Source of the DNA: JAOXRU01 sp965247735
GTDB taxonomy: Bacteria > Bacteroidota > Bacteroidia > Flavobacteriales > Flavobacteriaceae
Reading direction: 5' to 3'
Length of the DNA stretch: 64,000 nucleotides
Assembly (NCBI GenBank): GCA_965247735.1
Contig: CBDFHN010000002.1
Location: forward strand, 2,790,001-2,854,000
Part shown: one piece after another, positions 36,866 to 42,807 of the stretch
How positions within the stretch are numbered: the first letter of the stretch is position 1
Layout of the letters: the number at the start of each line of letters is the position of its first letter
Translations under genes and position numbers: made by a program
Notes under the pieces: generated by a model
The model's input: only the letters and a program-made list of their open reading frames with translations
Database searches by the model: none
What the model was told of the DNA's origin: nothing

Positions 36866-36893
36866 TATAAGGTATAAAAACTGATATAGTAAC

Positions 36894-36924
36894 AAGCGTC
36901 CAAGAAATTGGGCGCTTTTTTTAT
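36894..36924 (+). terminator. Rho-independent terminator of unit 1
   Basis: AAGCGTCCAA / TTGGGCGCTT stem (one G-T pair) with a GAAA loop followed by seven T. Strong and unambiguous in the plus direction. Confidence 0.85.
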
Positions 36925-37106
36925 GATTTTTTTTAAGCAATTATTTGAATAAGAGAAAAAACTAAATAACAGCCATTGAAACAGGAAACAATTGAGAGAC
37001 AGCCTATTGTATACCATGTTGATTATCCGTAAATCGCGGACAGGAATACTGATGCCTAAAAATAAACGCAACTGACTGATATTCAAATAAATAACTTCAG
37101 TTTATG

Positions 37107-37138
37107 TTTGTGTATTTAAAAAATACGTGTCATATTTG
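37107..37138 (+). promoter_or_regulatory. Bacteroidota-type promoter of small transcription unit 2 (and perhaps the tRNA array)
   Basis: TTTG at 37107-37110, 20-bp spacer, CATATTTG at 37131-37138. It closely parallels the unit 1 promoter. If the terminator at 37359 is read through, this would be the promoter of the tRNA array. Confidence 0.5.
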
Positions 37139-37205
37139 CAGCATCAAAAAACAATAAAATTATATATCAATTACTTTTATAGTAATTATAAAAACAACAA
37201 TAAAA

Positions 37206-37334
37206 ATGGAACATCTTTATCAATCAATACCGCAGTTGAACACAAGTCTTCGCTTTCCGAGACAAGAAGGGCTGTGTTATACGCATAAAGGATTCATTTT
37301 AAAAAACAAGGAGTATCTTATAGTTATAAATTGA
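37206..37334 (+). CDS. Possible 42-aa small protein, unit 2
   Basis: 42-codon frame (MEHLYQSIPQLNTSLRFPRQ to EYLIVIN) after a promoter-like sequence and a 67-bp leader, ending 25 bp before a strong terminator. Amphipathic C-terminus, one Cys. It is directly upstream of the tRNA array, so it could be a leader peptide or a small RNA region that controls read-through. No family recognised. Confidence 0.35.
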   Translation: MEHLYQSIPQLNTSLRFPRQEGLCYTHKGFILKNKEYLIVIN

Positions 37335-37358
37335 TAAGCACCATTATCAAATTTAACT

Positions 37359-37387
37359 AAGCATCTCCTTCCCGAGATGCTTTTTTT
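37359..37387 (+). terminator. Rho-independent terminator just before the tRNA array
   Basis: AAGCATCTC / GAGATGCTT stem, loop of six, seven T. It lies 20 bp before the first tRNA, so it insulates or attenuates the array. Confidence 0.85.
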
Positions 37388-37406
37388 ATGCCCAAAATTT
37401 AAAAAA

Positions 37407-37479
37407 GACAAGATGGCTGAATGGTTAAAGCGGCAGACTGCAAATCTGTTTTTTATGAGTTCGAACCTCATTCTTGTCT
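37407..37479 (+). tRNA. tRNA-Cys (GCA)
   Basis: Acceptor GACAAGA/TCTTGTC perfect; D-arm GCTGAATGGTTAAAGC; anticodon arm GCAGA-CTGCAAA-TCTGT; T-arm ATGAG-TTCGAAC-CTCAT perfect; discriminator T73, which is an identity base for CysRS. CCA not encoded. The best-formed member of the array. A 14-base piece of its 3' end (ctcattcttgtctc) is repeated at 37558-37571, evidence of local duplication. Confidence 0.88.
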
Positions 37480-37577
37480 CAATGATTGGATCATAATCAA
37501 GCTTTGTTTGAATTATGAGAAAATCCACTTTGCGACTTAATGAGAAAGCGCAGCAATCTCATTCTTGTCTCCATATT

Positions 37578-37659
37578 GGGAATTCGCTAGCGATGGAGAG
37601 CTAGGGTAGTCTGTAAAACTGTTGCTTCGGCTGAGTAGGTTCGACTCCTTCAATTCCCA
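37578..37659 (+). tRNA. tRNA-Tyr (GTA), slightly degenerate
   Basis: Acceptor GGGAATT/AATTCCC perfect, discriminator A; D-arm CTAG/CTAG; anticodon loop CTGTAAA with stem GTAGT/ACTGT (two wobble pairs); long variable arm as in bacterial tRNA-Tyr; T-arm GTAGG-TTCGACT-CCTTC with one T-T mismatch. Confidence 0.75.
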
Positions 37660-37662
37660 CTC

Positions 37663-37721
37663 TGCACCCACGTTTTTGACTGTCTCTCAAAAACAAATCT
37701 CAAGATCTTGAGATGGGTGCA
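37663..37721. ncRNA. Perfect three-way-junction element inside the tRNA array
   Basis: TGCACCCA (37663-37670) pairs with TGGGTGCA (37714-37721). Enclosed are GTTTTTGA/TCAAAAAC (37672-37679, 37687-37694) and the 16-bp palindrome TCTCAAGATCTTGAGA (37698-37713). All three helices are mismatch-free and almost flush. It fills the space of one tRNA unit but is not a tRNA. On the minus strand a T-run follows, so a terminator on that strand is an alternative reading. Confidence 0.55.
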
Positions 37722-37727
37722 AAAAAA

Positions 37728-37811
37728 CTGAGAATATAACAATTGGCCGTTTACCTGCTTTGGATGCAGGAGGAGGTTATGAAGATGCAGGTTCGAATCC
37801 TGCTTCTCAGA
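37728..37811 (+). tRNA. tRNA-Pro (TGG)-like with an enlarged variable region
   Basis: Acceptor CTGAGAA/TTCTCAG perfect, discriminator A; anticodon arm CCTGC-TTTGGAT-GCAGG perfect; T-arm GCAGG-TTCGAAT-CCTGC perfect; D-arm weak (AAC/GTT). The variable region is about 16 nt (aggaggttatgaagat) instead of about 5 and cannot form a clear class II arm. A truncated copy of its 5' half recurs at 38124. Confidence 0.65.
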
Positions 37812-37816
37812 CTAAT

Positions 37817-37889
37817 GCAAGGATGGCGGAATGGCATACGCGGCTGATTTAGAATCAGCATTTTGAGAGTTCGAGTCTCTCTCCTTGTA
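37817..37889 (+). tRNA. tRNA-Leu (TAG) anticodon on a class I body
   Basis: Acceptor GCAAGGA/TCCTTGT (one G-T), D-arm GCG/CGC, anticodon arm GCTGA-TTTAGAA-TCAGC perfect, T-arm GAGAG-TTCGAGT-CTCTC perfect, discriminator A. The variable loop is only 5 nt, whereas bacterial tRNA-Leu has a long variable arm, so charging by LeuRS is doubtful. Confidence 0.7.
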
Positions 37890-37895
37890 CAAAAG

Positions 37896-38015
37896 TGACC
37901 TGTAATGTAATGGTAGCATACAAGATTTAGCTTCTGCCTAGCAATTCTTATTGAGGAATTTGTGAATGCTTTGCATTTTAATTCTTGGGTATAGGTTCAA
38001 ATCCTATCAGGTTAA
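37896..38015 (+). tRNA. tRNA-like unit with a 50-nt insertion in the anticodon loop
   Basis: Acceptor TGACCTG/CAGGTTA, D-arm ATGTAATGGTAGCAT and T-arm ATAGG-TTCAAAT-CCTAT closely follow the tRNA-Gln at 38221. The anticodon stem CAAGA (37921-37925) pairs with TCTTG (37983-37987), but the loop between is 57 nt instead of 7. The extra sequence can fold into AATTC/GAATT and AATGC/GCATT hairpins. The anticodon cannot be assigned: depending on what would be removed, TAG or TTA are possible. It could be an intron-like insertion or a decayed tRNA. Confidence 0.5.
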
Positions 38016-38020
38016 CAAAT

Positions 38021-38093
38021 GGTGTCTATAGTGTATTGGCTCGCACGAGAGATTGTGGTTCTCTAAGATTAAGTTCGATTCTTAATAGACACC
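38021..38093 (+). tRNA. tRNA-His (GTG)
   Basis: Eight-base-pair acceptor GGTGTCTA/TAGACACC, i.e. the extra G-1 paired with C73 that HisRS needs; D-arm GTGT...GCAC; anticodon arm AGAGA-TTGTGGT-TCTCT; T-arm TTAAG-TTCGATT-CTTAA. Well formed. A hairpin TTCTAGT/ACTAGAA follows at 38100-38119. Confidence 0.82.
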
Positions 38094-38123
38094 CAAATAT
38101 TCTAGTTTTTTGACTAGAAAACC

Positions 38124-38220
38124 GAGAATACAACAATTGGCTGTTTATTGGTTTCTCAAGCAAAAATATGCTGTTGGTAAAATGGAAGAAGTATTGGATT
38201 TTAATCCAAGGGAAATATAT
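38124..38220 (+). pseudogene. Degenerate tRNA-Pro-like fragment and anticodon-arm-like remnant
   Basis: gagaatacaacaattggctg repeats, with changes, the 5' half of the Pro-like unit at 37728, then jumps to an acceptor-like TTCTC at 38153. Further on, TTGGA-TTTTAA-TCCAA (about 38194-38209) resembles an anticodon arm with a 6-nt loop. No complete cloverleaf can be drawn. Confidence 0.4.
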
Positions 38221-38293
38221 AGACCCGTGATGTAAATGGTGAGCATACAGGAATTTGACTCCTGATGTATAGGTTCAAGTCCTGTCGGGTTTA
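38221..38293 (+). tRNA. tRNA-Gln (TTG)
   Basis: Acceptor AGACCCG/CGGGTTT (one G-T), D-arm ATGT/GCAT, anticodon arm CAGGA-ATTTGAC-TCCTG perfect, T-arm ATAGG-TTCAAGT-CCTGT, discriminator A. A1-T72 rather than G-C at the end of the acceptor is unusual but seen in tRNA-Gln. Confidence 0.75.
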
Positions 38294-38301
38294 CAACATA
38301 T

Positions 38302-38373
38302 GGTGTCTTTAGTTTATTTGGTAAAACATCTCACTGTGAATGAGAAGAACAGGGTTCGAATCCCGAAGTCACC
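38302..38373 (+). tRNA. Second tRNA-His (GTG), degenerate
   Basis: Eight-bp acceptor GGTGTCTT/AAGTCACC with one T-T mismatch; D-arm GTTT/AAAC; anticodon arm TCTCA-CTGTGAA-TGAGA perfect; T-stem CAGGG/CCCGA pairs at only three positions. The anticodon is intact while the body decays. Confidence 0.6.
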
Positions 38374-38379
38374 CAAATT

Positions 38380-38448
38380 GGAACAATTGCAAAGTTGACC
38401 AATGCAAAAGAGAATCAAAAGATGCAGTTTTGAGTCCTGTTTGTTTCA
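38380..38448 (+). pseudogene. tRNA-like unit without a readable anticodon arm
   Basis: Acceptor GGAACAA/TTGTTTC (7 bp, one G-T) and a D-arm-like GCA...TGC are present, with discriminator A. The stretch between D- and T-regions is too short and A-rich for a normal anticodon arm, and the T-loop is TTTGAGT-like. Confidence 0.4.
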
Positions 38449-38454
38449 AAATTT

Positions 38455-38526
38455 AAGAGTATAGTTTAATGGATAAAACATTGGAGTACGATTCCAAAAA
38501 TGCGAGTTCGATTCTTGCTATTCTTA
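38455..38526 (+). tRNA. tRNA-Arg (ACG)
   Basis: Acceptor AAGAGTA/TATTCTT (one G-T), D-arm GTTTAATGGATAAAAC, anticodon arm TTGGA-GTACGAT-TCCAA perfect, T-arm GCGAG-TTCGATT-CTTGC, discriminator A. A1-T72 and A2-T71 are unusual. Confidence 0.72.
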
Positions 38527-38709
38527 CAAAAAAATGAATATTATAACTACTACGCAAAATGAATGCGTAGTTAGGTTTCACATTTGTAGTATCAAAATGA
38601 AAACGTTCTTTTACATATAAAAATATCAAGCTTGTCTTGTTGCGTGTTTCTGTATAACACCATTGTATAAAATAGTGCAGTTATGTATTCTGTTTTATAT
38701 GCAACATGA
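38527..38709. other. Structured spacer in the tRNA array
   Basis: Contains the hairpin ACTACGCA/TGCGTAGT (about 38547-38569) and a longer imperfect fold (TGTTGC near 38638 with GCAACA near 38700, inside it TGTATAAC with GTTATGTA). No tRNA and no credible ORF. Confidence 0.4.
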
Positions 38710-38782
38710 CTTGAAGGTTTTACTGTTTTCCAAAAAATAGTAGCAACTCTGTAGGTCGTGGGTTCGACTCCCACTCTCAAGA
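38710..38782 (+). pseudogene. tRNA-like unit, 3' half intact
   Basis: T-arm GTGGG-TTCGACT-CCCAC perfect and a CTTGA/TCAAG partial acceptor, preceded by ctctgtaggtc, which resembles an anticodon-arm 3' side. The D-arm and anticodon loop are not recognisable. Confidence 0.4.
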
Positions 38783-38850
38783 AATTGAGATAGTTCAGTG
38801 GATAGAACAACAGCGTAGCTGTCACAGGTTCGATTCCTGTCATTTGCTTG
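38777..38850 (+). pseudogene. tRNA-like unit with collapsed anticodon loop
   Basis: D-arm GTTC-AGTGGATA-GAAC and T-arm ACAGG-TTCGATT-CCTGT are perfect, but the anticodon stem ACAGC/GCTGT encloses only GTA (3 nt). The acceptor CAAG..AAAT / ATTT.GCTTG needs a bulge, and its 5' strand overlaps the 3' end of the preceding unit. Confidence 0.45.
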
Positions 38851-38865
38851 GAGTATTACTCCATT

Positions 38866-38939
38866 GGCTTATGTAGCTCAGTTGGTAGAGCACTACACTT
38901 TTAATGTAGGTTATGGACTCAAAATCCATCCAAAAGCTA
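38866..38939 (+). tRNA. tRNA-Lys (TTT), degenerate
   Basis: D-arm GCTCAGTTGGTAGAGC is canonical; anticodon arm CTACA-CTTTTAA-TGTAG perfect; T-stem ATGGA/TCCAT perfect, but its loop is CTCAAAA instead of TTCGAAT. The acceptor pairs in only part of its length and needs two extra bases at the T-arm junction. Confidence 0.6.
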
Positions 38940-39293
38940 AATCATCTTGTAAAACTGATTTTTCCAGCCTTGTCAGGCTTAAAAATGACAAAAAACAGTA
39001 GTTATAGGTCTGTTATTTATTTCTATTCAGAAAAAACAACAGTCTTGAAAGTACCTTGAACTAGGTTCTTTTTATGATACAGAAGTTTTACTTTTTGTAA
39101 TTGGTCTTTTAAAAAAAGGATACTGACATTCCTTTTCTTTTTAGCATCGTTACCTAAAACTAATTCAGATCTATCTTAAAAACATTTATTTCCGTAACGA
39201 ACGGATGATTTATAACTACTGTTTTTTACTAAAAAACAAAAAATAACTGATTAGTTATTAAACTAATATATATAACAATTAAAATTGAAACAA
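38940..39293. other. Region between the tRNA array and the slipin gene, with a distant inverted repeat
   Basis: AAAAAACAGTAGTTATA (38990-39006) and TATAACTACTGTTTTTT (39211-39227) are perfect inverted copies 204 bp apart. The 10-mer TATAACTACT also occurs at 36841 and 38542, that is, only at edges of units of this locus as far as I saw. No gene is visible, and no clear promoter for the slipin. Confidence 0.5.
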
Positions 39294-40394
39294 ATGAAAA
39301 AAGTAAGAATAAACACAGGAACAATTGGTCTAATTTTCAAAAAAGGAGAGTATAAAAAAGTATTAACCCAAGGTGTACATTGGATTGGTTTTGGTGAAAA
39401 AGTAATGAAATATGAGTTAACAAAAACTTTTTTTGCACCAATAACATTAGAAATTTTGCTTCAAGATACTGCTTTGGCTTCGCTATTGCATGTTATTGAT
39501 GTAAAGGATAGTGAATTGGTAGTAGTAACAGAAAATGGTAACTTTAAACAAGTACTTGCTCCAGGAAAGCATACTTTTTGGAATTCACTATTGACATATG
39601 AATTTACTAAAATTGATAAAAGTAAAATCTATATTACCGAACAAATTGATAAAGCGCTTTTTAGTCGTATTGAGCTAACACAGCACATTCGCTTATTTGA
39701 AGTAGCTACTTATGAAAAAGCAATACTAATTGTAGATGACGTACATGAAAAAACACTAGGTAGCGGTACATACCGTTTCTGGAGAAATGATACTACTATT
39801 AAAATTGCAAAAGTAGATATGCGTCAGTTGCAACTAGAAATTTCTGGTCAGGAATTGCTTACCAAAAACAAAGCTGCCATTCGAATCAATTTTTATACCC
39901 AGTATAAAATTACCGATATCGAAAAAGCATTATTGGCAAACAAAGACTACGAAAAGCAATTGTATATTGCTATGCAGTTAGCACTACGCGCTTATGTGGG
40001 TACCTACACTCTGGATGAGCTTTTAGAGCAAAAAGAAAGTATTGCAAACGCAGTATTTACAACGGTCCAAACAGCAGCCAAGCAATTGGGTGTGGAAGTA
40101 CTTACTTGTGGTATTAGAGATGTAATTCTTACTGGTGAAATGAAAGCCATTATGAATCAGGTTTTAGTGGCACAAAAGAAAGCCCAGGCCAATACTATTA
40201 CCCGAAGAGAAGAAACAGCTTCTACCCGTAGTTTGCTAAATACCGCAAAACTGATGGAAGATAATGAAATGCTCTTTAAGTTAAAAGAGATGGAATATGT
40301 TGAAAAAATTGCCGATAAAATTGGTGAAATCTCTATCTCTGGAAACGGTGGTATGGTAAAACAGTTAAAAGAAATTTTTTCTGTAAATAAATGA
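39294..40394 (+). CDS. Slipin-like SPFH/band 7 protein
   Basis: 366 aa from the ATG at 39294 (MKKVRINTGTIGLIF); the frame to 39285 uses TTG. SPFH domain about 130-280 (YEKAILIVDDVHEKTLGSGT, YRFWRNDT, RINFYTQYKITDIEKA, LGVEVLTCGIRDVILTGEMK), then an Ala/Gln/Arg helix (VAQKKAQANTITRREETAST) and coiled C-terminus, the usual slipin layout. Unlike most slipins it has no N-terminal membrane segment; instead a duplicated N-terminal beta region precedes the SPFH domain. Slipins have been noted next to RtcB-type RNA-repair genes in other bacteria. Here it follows the tRNA array directly. It may scaffold or sequester, but its activity is unknown. Confidence 0.85.
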   Translation: MKKVRINTGTIGLIFKKGEYKKVLTQGVHWIGFGEKVMKYELTKTFFAPITLEILLQDTALASLLHVIDVKDSELVVVTENGNFKQVLAPGKHTFWNSLLTYEFTKIDKSKIYITEQIDKALFSRIELTQHIRLFEVATYEKAILIVDDVHEKTLGSGTYRFWRNDTTIKIAKVDMRQLQLEISGQELLTKNKAAIRINFYTQYKITDIEKALLANKDYEKQLYIAMQLALRAYVGTYTLDELLEQKESIANAVFTTVQTAAKQLGVEVLTCGIRDVILTGEMKAIMNQVLVAQKKAQANTITRREETASTRSLLNTAKLMEDNEMLFKLKEMEYVEKIADKIGEISISGNGGMVKQLKEIFSVNK

Positions 40395-40396
40395 TG

Positions 40397-40435
40397 ACAC
40401 AATGCATTAATGAAAGTTGATGTATTGTGTTTTTT
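40397..40435 (+). terminator. Terminator after the slipin gene
   Basis: ACACAATGCAT pairs with ATGTATTGTGT (one G-T), followed by six T. Confidence 0.8.
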
Positions 40436-40545
40436 GGTTTAAATACTTCTTGGATTATTAAAAAATAGTGTTGCTATAAATCTAAATTACAGCTGATTTT
40501 ATCTTAAATTTGAGATCGAACCATAATTGCTATAAATTCACGCAG

Positions 40546-41400
40546 ATGAAAAAAATTGTCCTCTTATTCCTCCTAACTATATTTTCTCTTTCTACCATTG
40601 CCCAAGACAAACCGGCATACCTCATCTATACCGCAAAAGGCAAAAAAGTATCTTATAAAAAAATGGTGAAATCGCTTGTAAAGAGTGATGTTATTCTTTT
40701 TGGGGAATTACACGATAATCCTATTACACATTGGTTGCAATATGAAGTTACCAAAGAACTTCATAAGAGTAGAAAACTGATTTTAGGTGCAGAAATGATA
40801 GAAAGAGACAACCAAAACCAACTCAACGATTACCTTTCTGGAAAGATAAACAGCAAAGCACTAGATACCTTAGCTAGATTATGGCCAAATTACAAAACAG
40901 ATTATGCGCCTTTGGTTGATTTTGCCAAGGACAATAATTTGTCTTTTATAGCTACTAATGTACCTAGAAGATATGCCAGCATGGTATACAAAAAAGGATT
41001 TTCGGTACTTGACACTTTAGCTGCTATAGAAAAATCGTGGATTGCTCCTTTACCTATTGCTTTTGACATAGAAATACCTTCTTATCAAAATATTCTTAAA
41101 ATGATGGGAGATCATGCCAGCCCAAAACTAGTAATGGCACAAGCATTAAAAGATGCTACTATGGCGAACTCTATAACTAAAAACTATAAAGAAAATCATC
41201 TTTTTGTGCATTATAATGGTGCATTTCATTCCGATATCTATGAAGGAATACTTTGGTATCTAAAAAGAGACAATGCTACTCGTAACTACGCAACCATATC
41301 TACCGTTTCTCAAGAAAACATTAAAAAACTGCTTGAAGAAAATCATCAAAAAGCAGATTTTATTATTTGTGTGGATGCAAATATGACTAGTACCTATTAA
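40546..41400 (+). CDS. ChaN-like (haem-binding uptake family) exported protein
   Basis: 284 aa from the ATG at 40546; signal peptide ending near STIAQ. The family hallmark DVILFGELHDNPITHWLQYE is at about residues 43-62, followed by LILGAEMIERDNQ, then WPNYKTDYAPLVDFA and IATNVPRRYASMVYKKGF, and a late LFVHYNGAFHSD. ChaN-type proteins bind haem or act in iron-related envelope processes; the founding member is a lipoprotein, whereas this one has a signal peptidase I-like site. It is transcribed alone, convergent with the GDPD gene. Confidence 0.85.
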   Translation: MKKIVLLFLLTIFSLSTIAQDKPAYLIYTAKGKKVSYKKMVKSLVKSDVILFGELHDNPITHWLQYEVTKELHKSRKLILGAEMIERDNQNQLNDYLSGKINSKALDTLARLWPNYKTDYAPLVDFAKDNNLSFIATNVPRRYASMVYKKGFSVLDTLAAIEKSWIAPLPIAFDIEIPSYQNILKMMGDHASPKLVMAQALKDATMANSITKNYKENHLFVHYNGAFHSDIYEGILWYLKRDNATRNYATISTVSQENIKKLLEENHQKADFIICVDANMTSTY

Positions 41401-41428
41401 ATTGATGTATTTCTAAACAATATCATAA

Positions 41429-42220
41429 TTAATTTGGGACTTTACTCGTCATTTTTTCTACAGCAATATTTGGATAATTAGTAATTATACCATCTATATT
41501 CAGGTCTATTAGTCTTTGTATCTTTTCATCTTCATTTATTGTCCATTGCCACAATTCTAAGTCATTATCATGTGCTTTTTTTAGCAACTTTTTGGTTATT
41601 CGGGTTCTACTACCAACTCCAATAGCCATAGCATTTATACCTTTTGCTAAAGTTATAGTTTCTGAGGAAATTTCACTTTTTAAGTAGAGAATTGGTATCG
41701 TATTATTAAGCTCTCTAATTAGTGTTAAAACAGAATAGTAAAAAGAAAATATCACAATTTCATCTTCCATTTCAAGATCAGCTATGATATCGAGCACTTC
41801 TGCTTCAATATCATGAACTTTTATTTCTACACATACTTTTATTTTTCCTTTGGCTAGTTCTAATACTTCTTTTAGCGTTGGTATTTTTTGATCTTGATAA
41901 GTAGTTCCATATTTCTTAGGATGCCCTACATAAATGGCATTAAGCTCTTCTAAAGTCATTGCATTAACAATTCCTTTTTTTCCTGTAGTACTTGTTCTAT
42001 CTATTGACGCATCATGGATTACTACAATTTTACCATCGCGTGTTTTGTGCACATCTAATTCTATATAATCGGCACCAATTTCTATTGCTTTTCTAAAAGC
42101 GATAAGCGTATTTTCTGGCGCAATGCTAGAATAACCCCTATGGGCAATTATTTTTGTTTGTGCGTTACTTGCTAGTGATACTAATGTTAGTGCGATAATT
42201 AATAAGGGTTTTATCATCAT
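41429..42220 (-). CDS. Glycerophosphodiester phosphodiesterase, exported
   Basis: 263 aa, signal peptide (LVSLASNAQ). GDPD fold: IIAHRGYSSIAPENTLIAF with the catalytic HR and metal-binding E, YIELDVHKTRDGKIVVIHD with ExD and second catalytic His, CVEIKV, and the C-terminal LWQWTINEDEKIQRLIDLNI then DGIITNYP. It hydrolyses glycerophosphodiesters to glycerol-3-phosphate and an alcohol, here in the periplasm. Monocistronic. Confidence 0.93.
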   Translation of the reverse strand: MMIKPLLIIALTLVSLASNAQTKIIAHRGYSSIAPENTLIAFRKAIEIGADYIELDVHKTRDGKIVVIHDASIDRTSTTGKKGIVNAMTLEELNAIYVGHPKKYGTTYQDQKIPTLKEVLELAKGKIKVCVEIKVHDIEAEVLDIIADLEMEDEIVIFSFYYSVLTLIRELNNTIPILYLKSEISSETITLAKGINAMAIGVGSRTRITKKLLKKAHDNDLELWQWTINEDEKIQRLIDLNIDGIITNYPNIAVEKMTSKVPN

Positions 42221-42573
42221 GAAACTATTTTGAGATGATAAAATTAATGTTCATTTCTTGCTTAGAAAAAATAGTGTTATTATTTAATCGTTAATAAAAC
42301 AATACTATTGTAAAGTAAATTTAATGTACCCCAAATTAGCTTCTTCACAGGGATAATTTTATGCATGCTAAAATAACTAACACGCACTAAAACTGTATTT
42401 TGCTTTATGTCAATATATTAGTCGCAGATACATCTCCCATAAGTCATGCTCTCAATTTGCGTCTCTTTTTGTCTTTCGTTTTTTGCTTATTTTCCCTACA
42501 ATTTTATATCTAAAAACAGGCCTGTTTTAAAAATAAAAAGCTAATTTCATGCTTTTTTTAAATATAATTTTTT
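42221..42573. other. Upstream region of the ACP operon with a dyad
   Basis: 353 bp. The perfect 16-bp palindrome AAAACAGGCCTGTTTT at 42513-42528, 45 bp before the ACP start, is a candidate operator. No gene. No exact TAnnTTTG promoter was found. Confidence 0.45.
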
Positions 42574-42807
42574 ATGGATATAAAAATATGGCTTCAAGAA
42601 AAAATAGCCGAAGAAAGTGATTTACCTGTTAATGAAATCCCTTTAGATAAGTCTTTTGAAGACTTTAATATGGATTCTTTATCTCTTTTGTCTTTAATCT
42701 TTGATTTGGAAACTATTTTAGGAATGGAAGAGATGGATCCTGCTATACTAACAGAAAATAATACAATAAACAAACTTTCTATATGGATACATCAACAGAA
42801 AAAATAA
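42574..42807 (+). CDS. Acyl carrier protein
   Basis: 77 aa, acidic, four-helix ACP. The phosphopantetheine serine is Ser35 in FNMDSLSLLSLIFDLE. It is a dedicated, secondary ACP rather than the fatty-acid synthase AcpP, because it heads an operon with a P450 and an MBOAT acyltransferase. It probably carries the acyl group that the P450 oxidises and the MBOAT protein transfers, in the manner of DltC. The next gene starts inside its 3' end (25-bp overlap). Confidence 0.88.
   Translation: MDIKIWLQEKIAEESDLPVNEIPLDKSFEDFNMDSLSLLSLIFDLETILGMEEMDPAILTENNTINKLSIWIHQQKK

Noticed and set aside
37277..38843. Minus-strand frames in the tRNA array (37277-37528, 38592-38843)
   Set aside because: They are antisense of tRNA T-arms (giving GFEP/GVEP-type peptides) and have no start context.
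42783..42807. ACP/P450 overlap as a possible fused gene
   Set aside because: The frames differ and the ACP has a normal C-terminus and stop; it is an ordinary overlap.
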